Shown: positions 1-7,830 of the stretch, piece by piece | Numbering within the stretch: the stretch's first letter is position 1 | Layout of the letters: every line of letters starts with the position of its first letter | Source: Brevibacillus fortis | GTDB lineage: Bacteria > Bacillota > Bacilli > Brevibacillales > Brevibacillaceae | Assembly: GCF_003013395.1 (NCBI RefSeq) | Contig: NZ_PXZM01000033.1 | Span: 50,626-114,625 of the forward strand | DNA length: 64,000 nt | Direction of reading: 5' to 3' | Translations under genes and position numbers: made by a program | The notes under the pieces: model-generated | What the model saw: only the letters and a program-made list of their open reading frames with translations | The model's database searches: none | Told to the model about the DNA's origin: nothing

Positions 1-408
1 CAGTTGGAGCAATACGACGTCGCTTTCCTTTAAAATGGACTGATTGTCTGCAATATGCTCGGTGCTGACAAGCGCATTCGCTCCCGGTACGAGCACGATG
101 TTGTTTTCCCCATCATCACTTACATTGATAAAAGCCATACCTGTCGTACCCGAGCGTTTGATCCCCTCTATGTGAACCTGCGCATCCGCAAGCCCTCCCA
201 GCATAATCTGGCCGTTCTCATCTTCTCCTACCATTCCGATCATGGAGACATGCGCGCCCAGGCGAGAAGCCGCTACTGCCTGATTCGCTCCTTTTCCACC
301 CGGAATCAGCTCGAAGTGATGACTTGCGATCGTTTCTCCTGCTTTGGGCAAATGATGTACATGGGTTACGAGATCCATATTGATACTTCCTACTATTGCG
401 ATTTTCAC
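1..408 (-). CDS. rbsK: Ribokinase, N-terminal part (gene runs off the window)
   Basis: PfkB-family sugar kinase that phosphorylates D-ribose at O5 in the cytoplasm. The reverse strand encodes about 136 residues starting with a GTG codon (406-408), six bases after an AGGAGGG ribosome site at 415-422. The protein begins VKIAIVGSINMD and carries the PfkB N-terminal signature GGKGANQAVAASRLGA, followed by MIGMVGEDENG. The C-terminal half, with the catalytic GAGD loop, lies beyond base 1, so completeness cannot be judged. Whether it belongs to an rbs operon cannot be seen here. The family call is secure; substrate specificity for ribose is the family default. Confidence 0.9.
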   Translation of the reverse strand, partial: MKIAIVGSINMDLVTHVHHLPKAGETIASHHFELIPGGKGANQAVAASRLGAHVSMIGMVGEDENGQIMLGGLADAQVHIEGIKRSGTTGMAFINVSDDGENNIVLVPGANALVSTEHIADNQSILKESDVVLLQL

Positions 409-513
409 GACGAGCCCTCCTAGCTAATCTCGAACATGATGATTCCGTCGGTTACAAAATAGTGCTTTTCATCCGAGAAGTCAACGTATTTTCTAAGGGA
501 TTGCTCCTAAGAC

Positions 514-543
514 TTGGAGCGCAGCACTTCCATTAGATATAAT
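514..543 (+). promoter_or_regulatory. Putative sigma-A promoter of the endonuclease V gene
   Basis: TTGGAG at 514-519 and TATAAT at 538-543 with an 18-base spacer. They lie in the gap between the divergent ribokinase gene and the endonuclease V gene, with the ribosome site (CCGGAGGT) about 20 bases downstream. The -10 is a perfect consensus; the -35 matches four of six. This is a reading by eye. Confidence 0.5.
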
Positions 544-575
544 GAACAAATCTTCTATCCTCCGGAGGTAACCAG

Positions 576-1262
576 ATGGAGCCGATTATCCAACATCCTT
601 GGAACATTGATGAGCAAGAGGCCATTAACCTACAACGACAACTAGCCCAGCAAGTGATAAAAGAAGATCAATTAACGGACGTACGCTTTATCGCCGGAGT
701 AGACGTAGCGTATCATGCCGAGTCTGATTTGTTAGTCGCTGGTGTCGTGATCATAGACGCCACTTCCCTGCAAGTCGTCGAGTCTATCGTCATTCAAGAC
801 ACCGTTGAGTTCCCGTATATTCCCGGCTTGTTCTCTTTTCGAGAGCTGCCTCCACTGGTGCGTGCATTCAAGGAGCTAAAAACAACCCCGCAGCTCGTTG
901 TCTGCGATGGGCAAGGAATCGCTCACCCGCGAAGATTCGGACTAGCCAGTCATTTGGGCGTCCTATTTGGCATTCCTACCATTGGCTGTGGAAAAACGAG
1001 ACTGCTAGGTGAATATGAAGAACCAGCGCAGGAAAGAGGCGCGTATTCCCCTTTGATCGATCAGGGTGAGGTCATCGGTGGAGTCTTGCGCACACAACCG
1101 AATATCAAACCGATATTTGTCTCGATCGGGCACGGCATCTCTTTGCCAACTGCATGCGCATGGATCACCAAGCTCTCTCCCAAATATCGTTTGCCCGAAA
1201 CGACGCGGCAAGCGGATCAGCTCGTGAATAAAGTATCGGCGGAATTAAATAGTAGCCGCTAA
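576..1262 (+). CDS. nfi: Endonuclease V (deoxyinosine 3' endonuclease)
   Basis: DNA repair nuclease that nicks at the second phosphodiester bond 3' of deoxyinosine and related deaminated bases. The 228-residue length matches bacterial Nfi (about 220-240). Metal-binding positions are visible: Asp43 in GVDVAY, Glu90 in FSFRELPP and Asp111 in CDGQGIAHPRRFG, followed by the conserved GCGKTRL loop that contacts the deaminated base. The ATG is preceded by a good GGAGGT ribosome site. The stop codon overlaps by three bases with the stop of the convergent gene. No operon partner is evident, so it is probably a single transcription unit from the promoter at 514-543. Confidence 0.95.
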   Translation: MEPIIQHPWNIDEQEAINLQRQLAQQVIKEDQLTDVRFIAGVDVAYHAESDLLVAGVVIIDATSLQVVESIVIQDTVEFPYIPGLFSFRELPPLVRAFKELKTTPQLVVCDGQGIAHPRRFGLASHLGVLFGIPTIGCGKTRLLGEYEEPAQERGAYSPLIDQGEVIGGVLRTQPNIKPIFVSIGHGISLPTACAWITKLSPKYRLPETTRQADQLVNKVSAELNSSR

Positions 1263-1897
1263 TGGAGTGTCGGCCATACATTTTCATCGTGCTCGTCCAA
1301 GACTGCTTCGATCTGATCTCCTTGGAAAACGACGATATACCCTCGAGGCAGAGCCAATACTTGCAGAAGAGACGGACGTAACTGTACCAGTTGGTAAACG
1401 TAGTATGACTCTAACTGGTCACTGTCTACTTCGCCTTCCACAGGCCCGAGATACCACCCGGAGTCACCTTTTCGAACATCTTCTGCACGCTGCAAATAGA
1501 CGTGTTCTTGTTCCAATGCACCTTTTGCCACCACGATTTTATCCTGGAATAACACCGATTCCCCTTCTGCTCGCACGGTTTGCAAACAGTTGTTTTGCGC
1601 CATTTGCACAACCAAATACACAGACAGGTCGGAAGTTGTTTCGGTAAAAGGATTCGTGTCGTAGTCCGGTGCTACGATCTCCATGTACCCATCCCGTTCG
1701 AAAACCAGCAGAATAGTCCAGCCAACCTGAATTTTCGCACCGTTCTTGATGGGACCGATCTCGTCTTCTACATCGGCGAATAGGTCCAACAGAAAGTCTG
1801 CTTGCTTCACCAAAAACTCTTTGCAGGTCACGACAAAGGTTCGGTTATGAATCTGTTTGGAGCGTTGGCAGAGCCGGGACTCTTTTTCAGCTGGCAT
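1259..1897 (-). CDS. DUF2185/Imm33-like protein of unknown function
   Basis: A 212-residue soluble protein without signal peptide or membrane segment. The C-terminal third has the pattern GDSGWYLGPVEGE followed by LLQVLALPRGYIVVFQ, which resembles the DUF2185 (Imm33) family seen in polymorphic-toxin immunity loci but also as free-standing genes. The N-terminal half (FVVTCKEFLVKQADFLLD) has no family I recognise. The ribosome site GGAAGAGG lies close to the ATG. It is convergent with endonuclease V and shares stop-codon bases with it. No toxin gene lies beside it, so an immunity role is only a family analogy. It may be a housekeeping relative. Confidence 0.55.
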   Translation of the reverse strand: MPAEKESRLCQRSKQIHNRTFVVTCKEFLVKQADFLLDLFADVEDEIGPIKNGAKIQVGWTILLVFERDGYMEIVAPDYDTNPFTETTSDLSVYLVVQMAQNNCLQTVRAEGESVLFQDKIVVAKGALEQEHVYLQRAEDVRKGDSGWYLGPVEGEVDSDQLESYYVYQLVQLRPSLLQVLALPRGYIVVFQGDQIEAVLDEHDENVWPTLH

Positions 1898-2005
1898 GGA
1901 CCTCTTCCTTTCTCTCGTGCTCGGAATTGCTGCTGTCTTCAGGATAACACGAATAGGGGGAAAACTGGCTGACGAATGGGCAGCAGGCGCAGATTTGCGA
2001 GTAGG

Positions 2006-2767
2006 TTACAATGTTTTTTGCTGGATTTGTTCGACACAGTCTTTGATCGTATCAATGACGACGCTGGGCTCGGTAAATTGAGGAAAATGTCCGCTTTTTT
2101 CTGCGAGGATATGTTTGCTGTGGCTTGATAATGAAAGTAGCTCCAACTGATGCTCGATTCGTTTTTGGCGTACTTCCTCTGGCATCATCCGATTTTCTTT
2201 CCCACCTGTAATCACATAAACAGGTATGTCGGGAAAAGAATCGATGGCATGGATTTGTTCGACCGTTTTTTTTACAAAATGAACTTCATTAAATGCTTTA
2301 TGGGCAGACAAGGAATCAAACATGGAGAGCATTTTGTTAATGGTTTTGACTACCTTACCTTGATATTGTTCAAGACCTACATCTTTCGGATGGCTGGATT
2401 CTAAAAAGACGACACCAGCTACTTCGTTGGGGTAACGCCGAGCATATAAATTTGCATATAATCCCCCTAATGAATGTCCGACTAGCAAGAATGGGGGTTC
2501 AAATCCTACTGTCTTTAATGCCTCTCGTAACGTTTCTACAATCGTGAGTCCATCTTGGGGGTCTTGCGGCTTATCACTACCTGAAACACCCAAACGATTA
2601 TAAGAAAATACAGATGACGACTCTGAAATGTCAGGTAGTATTTTCAGCCAGCCTTCTATGGGTCCTGAACCACCGTTAATGAGGACAATATTGGGTTTGC
2701 CATTCCCGCAAATATTATATTGTATCTTTCCTCGTGAAGTACTTACTTTCAACATCTCTATTGCCAA
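2006..2767 (-). CDS. Alpha/beta-hydrolase fold protein
   Basis: Cytoplasmic hydrolase of the esterase/lipase-like superfamily. It shows the oxyanion-hole region INGGSGP near the N-terminus, the nucleophile elbow GHSLGG and a late catalytic-His motif SGHFPQF. The substrate cannot be told. I chose the TTG at 2765-2767 because GTGAGGTG sits seven bases upstream of it; a GTG further out (2803) and an internal ATG (2755) have poorer ribosome sites. It lies downstream of the siderophore synthetase operon on the same strand but beyond a strong terminator, so it is probably not part of that pathway. The short upstream gap shows no clear promoter. Confidence 0.75.
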   Translation of the reverse strand: MAIEMLKVSTSRGKIQYNICGNGKPNIVLINGGSGPIEGWLKILPDISESSSVFSYNRLGVSGSDKPQDPQDGLTIVETLREALKTVGFEPPFLLVGHSLGGLYANLYARRYPNEVAGVVFLESSHPKDVGLEQYQGKVVKTINKMLSMFDSLSAHKAFNEVHFVKKTVEQIHAIDSFPDIPVYVITGGKENRMMPEEVRQKRIEHQLELLSLSSHSKHILAEKSGHFPQFTEPSVVIDTIKDCVEQIQQKTL

Positions 2768-2876
2768 TGTACGACACCTCACTTTGTTGTGGCTGGATTT
2801 CACTGTAGTAATACGTGATGAACAAATGCGGGTTTCTATTTTTTAGAAATAATTCCAGCGTTGTGAACAAGTAGAG

Positions 2877-2934
2877 AAAAAAGGACAGCGGTAGACTACG
2901 GACACTATTTTTTCGTCCATGTCTACCGCTGTCT
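2877..2934 (-). terminator. Rho-independent terminator of the siderophore operon
   Basis: Perfect 13-base arms, gacagcggtagac at 2884-2896 and its complement at 2921-2933, with additional inner pairing (ggac/gtcc). On the minus strand the stem is followed by a run of T (complement of 2877-2882). It sits just after the stop of the terminal synthetase. Confidence 0.85.
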
Positions 2935-2946
2935 TGATTTTGAAAT

Positions 2947-5900
2947 TTATTTGGTGTCAAACGGTACTGCCAACAGCTCTGCCAGCTTGACCGCATTCTC
3001 TCCTACCATGCAGCTGTAGTGGTTGCCAGCAATTTCTGTCACTTCCAGTTCTCCAATGCATATATCCTGCCAAAAAGCGATGGTCTCTTCGCTTGTGCTT
3101 GGCAAAAATTGAAACGGCTCGCGAGCCAGCAGGAAACGTATGTCTCCCATATAAGGCAAGGGAGTATAACGAGCTGCTTTAAAGCTCTGACCAAACACTT
3201 TGCACAAGCCCTCTGCCATTTCTACTGGCATCTGTTCTCCTGATGTTTTGCCTAGCGCTTGGACATAAGCAGTAAAGCGTTCTCTTCTATCAAACACGGA
3301 TAATTTGCGGAACATCTCTCCCACCTGGTCTAGCCCCTCGTCTCCGCTGATCGTGCACGCTGAGCCTTGCGGGATGGAATCCCCGTATTTTTCTACAAGT
3401 TGCAAAATTGCCCGTGCAAAATCATGCTCATCCACTTTTCCAAAATCAGCTTGTTCCAGCGTGATGTTCAGGTTCGGAACGAACAGTGCTTCAATCAAGA
3501 GATCGTCATTCACTTCTGTCAGGATCGGAGGAATGTCAATCAAAACCAGGTCCAGAATAGGGACGCCCTGCTCCCCGAGTCTTCTCGCTACTTCAATGGC
3601 AATCAATCCGCCCAAGGAATAACCGATGAGCTGTACAGGTCGTTGCTCTCCATCACCTAAGAGGTCGATCAAGCATTCGGCATAGTCATCGGCCACGGTT
3701 TCTATCAGCGCGGACGGCTCTAGCGCGCAATAGCGCTCGCTATCGTCAATGGCGATCCCGACGATGCTTCCTGTCTGCTGGGCTTTGAGCTGTTCAATCA
3801 ATGGACGAAAACTGTCCATTGTCCCCAAAACGGCATGGAACACAACCCGCAGCGGCCCAGATTCGTCACCGCCATAGGGAATCAGCACGGCATTGCTCGA
3901 TTTGTTGCGTTTTTTCGGCAACGCGACTTCCTCACTCTGCTGCATCTCCTGATTGCGCTCGTGTATGAACCCAGCCAGTGCTTCCACAGTCGGGAAGTTA
4001 AGCATTTGTCGGAGCAAGACATCAAACGGGATGGCAGCGTGCGTCGAGTCCTCCGCCAGCTTGTCGCGCAGCTTTCCAGCTACCTGCGCCATGATGAGGG
4101 AATCTGCTCCATACTCATAAAAGCTGTGTGTTCGACCGATTCTCGAGACTCCCAATGCTTCTGCCCAGATGTGAGCAAGCTGTGCTTCCAACGGATCTGA
4201 TTCAGCCGCCTCTGTAGCGTCCATACCAGCCTGTTGCCCGAACGACGATGCAGGTCGCCATTTTGCCAGTTCGCGGCGATCGATTTTTCCATTTCCAGTA
4301 AGCGGCAACGCATCTACGACTTGCAAGTGGGCAGGCAACATATAGGCAGGCAGGTGTAGGGAAAGGAATTTTTCCAGCTCTGCGGCACTGACTTTCACCC
4401 TATCTAGCTTCACGCGATGGACAAGCAGATGATTTTCTCCATCCTTTTGCAACACGAATGCAAGACTGTCTTCTTCCTTCTGCCACTCACTTATCCATGA
4501 CGCCTCTGTCCAATTTGCAAGAATGAGCCACCCACCCGGGCAAATCAACTCTTTCAGCTTGCTCATGTCGGAGCTTTCTATATCTCCCGCAGCTAACACC
4601 ACGTCGAACGAGTTCGGTGCCAGTCCTTGTGCCCGATACTCTTCTTCTACGATATCCATTCTAATATACTCTGCATCATAGCCTTCCAACGCTTGTGGGA
4701 CTTCCTCTGTCAACGCCCCGTTCACTCCGCCAACTTGCAATATCCGAAGAGGCTTGCTCATATGTTGTCGCGCAATCTGTTGCAAAAGCATGGCAATGCG
4801 TTGATTGACCTCCATGCCCGTTTCTTCGCCGATCTCATTTACGAGCATCGTGAATTCCGCTCTTTCCGCTTCAAGGTCAAGGTCTATCTTGCGGGCGCAC
4901 TCCACAATCCCCAACAAAACAGGCTCGTCACTCGCTCCATCCAGAACGACACCAGCTGCGGCTACAGCAGGGTGTTTGAGCAGGGCCGATTCAATTTCAC
5001 CTAGCTCGATCCGATGACCTCTGATTTTGACCTGATTGTCTTCGCGGCCGATAAACTCGATTTCACCACCCGGTGTGTAGCGGCCCAAATCACCGGTTCG
5101 GTAAAGTCTCTCTCCATCGGCAGGGTGGGAGAAGAACCTTTCCTCTGTGAGTCTTTGATCTCCTACATAGCCCTTTGCCAAGCCAGCTCCGGTAATATAC
5201 AGATCCCCGATCACCCACACCGGGCAATCGCGCATCTGCGAATCGAGGACGCGGAAGCCTTGATTGGCGAGCGGTCGACCATACGGAATACTGCTCCAGT
5301 CGGCTTCCAGCCCTTTGTACTGATGGTAATTCGACCAGATCGATGCTTCCGTGGCACCACCGAGACTGATAATCTCTGCGGCAGGCAGATGTTTTTGCAT
5401 CCGATCAGGCAGCGTCAGCGGAATCCAGTCACCGGAAAGCAAGGACAGTCGCAAGCTATCTACTTTGACAGTTGGCGTGGAATCCAAATACGTGATCAGC
5501 ATCTGCATCAGGGCCGGCACGGAATTCCACACGGTGATGTCATGCCTGGCTATCAGCTCTGACCAATGGGACGGATCCGTTTGGCGGTCGGGATGAGGAT
5601 ACACGATAGCACCACCCACAGAGAGCGTGGCAAAAATATCGTAGACAGATAAGTCAAAGCTCAGCTGCGCAAGACCAAGCACGCGGTCATTTTCCGTAAT
5701 CGCAAAACGACGAAGCATGTCCTCGATCGTATTTGCCGCTGCACGGTGGCTGATGACGACCCCTTTGGGCTGTCCCGTAGAGCCAGACGTATAGATGATG
5801 TACGCAGGCAAATCCGGGTTTAGGTCAGGCAGGATCAACGGTTCATGCTGCGGGCTTACTTGATCCACTGCAATCGTTTGAATGGAGTCGGACCATTGCA

Positions 5901-7818
5901 ACTGGTTGGCAGATACCGTCAAGGCATAGCGGATGTCTGCCTGTTCCATCATGGCTTGTCGACGCATCTCGGGTTGCTTCGGATCAATGGGCACATAGAC
6001 AGCTCCGGCAAACAATGTACCGAGTACGGCTGTGACTTGATGTGCGCCTTTTTCCATCACGATGGCGACGCGGTCTTGCTCGCGGCAACCCAGCTCTTTC
6101 AGCTTCCCTGCAACTGCGGCAGCTCGTTTGACCAACTCCGCATACGTGAGCTGTCCTTCACTATCAATCACGGCTGGACGATCTGGCGTCGTCATTGCTT
6201 GCGCTACGATTGGCTGATGCAAGGCGTACCCTGGTATAGCATCGGTGGTCGCATTCACCTGCTGACGCTCTTCCCGCTGCCAGTCTGGCAACGCAATTTC
6301 GTCAGCTCCCTCCCACATCTGCTCGCTTTCCGCCAAAGAATGCAGTAATTTGGCAAAAGCATCAAACATGTCATCAACGATATGCGGTGGAAAGACGCCC
6401 TCTCGCACATCCCAGTTCACTTGCAATCCTGCCTGGCTGTCCATGGCTTGGCAATCAATGAAAACCTGCGGCGTTTGACTGATTCCGTGCCCCGCAATTT
6501 TACCCTGTAGCTTACCGCCTTCCGCTGGTTCCACTAACCCAATCGCGCTCGTAAATACGATGGGCATCAGAGCAGCTTCACGCCCGCGCCTGCGCGCTAA
6601 CTCACGCATGACCTCAACGCCTGAAAACAAACGGTGATCCAAATCTTCAAACAACTGTCTTTGAATGGTTTTCGCCCGCCCCTGAAAAGAACGCTCCAGT
6701 CCCCAATCAACTGCAAGCAAATTGACGGATGTGAAATCCCCTACAATCTCATGGACTCGCTCATGCAGCGGCTGTCTGTTCAACAACGTCAAATTCAGGC
6801 AAAACGCACGATTTCGGCTCCAGCGCTCGATCACAGCAGCAAAGGCTGTCATCACGGCGGAGGTTGGCGTCAATCCTCGCTGCTGGGCACGCTGCTTGAA
6901 TGCATCCCACGAAGTGTTATCTAACCGAATAAAGCGACGGCGAAAGCGTGCGTTTTCATCCTGGGTCTGCTGTCTCGCCATTGGCAGGTCTGGAGCCTGT
7001 GGTAATGCATCGATCCGTTGCTGCCAGTAGGCTTTGTCTCTGCTATACGCCGTGGTCTCTCTGAGGCTGCGCTCGGCGTATACGTAATCGCGAAACGTAA
7101 TCGGCAGCTCAGGCAATGTTTTTTCCGGTTCTTTGTAAAGGGCCTCAAACTCACCCAGCAAGAGCCAAATACTCGCCCAATCCGCGATGAGAAATTCCAT
7201 CGATACATGGAGCACGGCTCTGTCGCTCGTTTTCGTCAAGCCGATATCAAACAACGGCCATTTGGCTGTATCATACACGCGATGTCCCATCGTTTCGCGT
7301 ATGTCATCGAGCCTTCTTCCTGCCTCCTGCTCATCCATGCAACTTGTATCCGTATATGTAATCGTCAAATGCGGAACATTCTCCAGGATGCGCTGCTGAC
7401 CATTCTGATCGATGGTTGCTCGCAGCATGTCATGTCTTGCAATGAGCCGATTCCACGCATCCTCCGCCCGTTTCAGATCAAGCTCGGGATAGTCCAGTTC
7501 CATGTAGATATGGCACGCCACGCCACCATAGCCAAACAGCTCGTACCGCCCCAGCAAATAGGCAGACTGCACATCTGTCAGGGGAAAAGGCACAAATCGC
7601 GCTGCTGGATCTGGTACTACCGTCACTGGTTGGGATTCGGCTCGCAAAAGTGCGAGAACGTCTGCTTTCTGTTCTTTTAACGCCTGTAAATCGTCGGCTG
7701 CAAGTGTTCCTCTTGGGGCTTTGTAACGCAAGCTCCCATTTTCCTCCCATAAAAAAATTCCATCTCTGCGTAGGCGCATCAAGAGCTCGATACTATTCGT
7801 CTTGAGGTTTTGGGACAT
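2947..7818 (-). CDS. Nonribosomal peptide synthetase, terminal module (Cy-A-[MT remnant]-PCP-TE), PchF-like
   Basis: Final module of a thiazoline siderophore assembly line, 1623 residues from the ATG at 7818, which has AGGAGTG in front. Order: TubC-like N-terminal docking helix region (1-60), heterocyclization domain (about 75-510), adenylation domain (about 535-1000), a shortened methyltransferase-like insert (about 1010-1150), A-domain C-terminal lobe ending in NGKIDRRELA, carrier domain with GADSL, and thioesterase with GYSLGG. A-domain pocket residues read D-L-Y (FDLSVYDIF), N (WNSVP), L/S (LLSGDW), I-W (ATEASIW), the pattern of cysteine-activating domains. The Cy active motif is E-x4-D instead of D-x4-D. 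The insert has a degraded SAM motif (ILQVGGVNG). It is last in the operon, 12 bases after the reductase gene. Confidence 0.88.
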   Translation of the reverse strand: MSQNLKTNSIELLMRLRRDGIFLWEENGSLRYKAPRGTLAADDLQALKEQKADVLALLRAESQPVTVVPDPAARFVPFPLTDVQSAYLLGRYELFGYGGVACHIYMELDYPELDLKRAEDAWNRLIARHDMLRATIDQNGQQRILENVPHLTITYTDTSCMDEQEAGRRLDDIRETMGHRVYDTAKWPLFDIGLTKTSDRAVLHVSMEFLIADWASIWLLLGEFEALYKEPEKTLPELPITFRDYVYAERSLRETTAYSRDKAYWQQRIDALPQAPDLPMARQQTQDENARFRRRFIRLDNTSWDAFKQRAQQRGLTPTSAVMTAFAAVIERWSRNRAFCLNLTLLNRQPLHERVHEIVGDFTSVNLLAVDWGLERSFQGRAKTIQRQLFEDLDHRLFSGVEVMRELARRRGREAALMPIVFTSAIGLVEPAEGGKLQGKIAGHGISQTPQVFIDCQAMDSQAGLQVNWDVREGVFPPHIVDDMFDAFAKLLHSLAESEQMWEGADEIALPDWQREERQQVNATTDAIPGYALHQPIVAQAMTTPDRPAVIDSEGQLTYAELVKRAAAVAGKLKELGCREQDRVAIVMEKGAHQVTAVLGTLFAGAVYVPIDPKQPEMRRQAMMEQADIRYALTVSANQLQWSDSIQTIAVDQVSPQHEPLILPDLNPDLPAYIIYTSGSTGQPKGVVISHRAAANTIEDMLRRFAITENDRVLGLAQLSFDLSVYDIFATLSVGGAIVYPHPDRQTDPSHWSELIARHDITVWNSVPALMQMLITYLDSTPTVKVDSLRLSLLSGDWIPLTLPDRMQKHLPAAEIISLGGATEASIWSNYHQYKGLEADWSSIPYGRPLANQGFRVLDSQMRDCPVWVIGDLYITGAGLAKGYVGDQRLTEERFFSHPADGERLYRTGDLGRYTPGGEIEFIGREDNQVKIRGHRIELGEIESALLKHPAVAAAGVVLDGASDEPVLLGIVECARKIDLDLEAERAEFTMLVNEIGEETGMEVNQRIAMLLQQIARQHMSKPLRILQVGGVNGALTEEVPQALEGYDAEYIRMDIVEEEYRAQGLAPNSFDVVLAAGDIESSDMSKLKELICPGGWLILANWTEASWISEWQKEEDSLAFVLQKDGENHLLVHRVKLDRVKVSAAELEKFLSLHLPAYMLPAHLQVVDALPLTGNGKIDRRELAKWRPASSFGQQAGMDATEAAESDPLEAQLAHIWAEALGVSRIGRTHSFYEYGADSLIMAQVAGKLRDKLAEDSTHAAIPFDVLLRQMLNFPTVEALAGFIHERNQEMQQSEEVALPKKRNKSSNAVLIPYGGDESGPLRVVFHAVLGTMDSFRPLIEQLKAQQTGSIVGIAIDDSERYCALEPSALIETVADDYAECLIDLLGDGEQRPVQLIGYSLGGLIAIEVARRLGEQGVPILDLVLIDIPPILTEVNDDLLIEALFVPNLNITLEQADFGKVDEHDFARAILQLVEKYGDSIPQGSACTISGDEGLDQVGEMFRKLSVFDRRERFTAYVQALGKTSGEQMPVEMAEGLCKVFGQSFKAARYTPLPYMGDIRFLLAREPFQFLPSTSEETIAFWQDICIGELEVTEIAGNHYSCMVGENAVKLAELLAVPFDTK

Positions 7819-7830
7819 ATGCACACACTC

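Noticed and set aside
2715..2996. Minus-strand frame spanning the gap between the hydrolase and the terminal synthetase
   Set aside because: It runs through the operon terminator and overlaps both neighbours out of frame, with no ribosome site.
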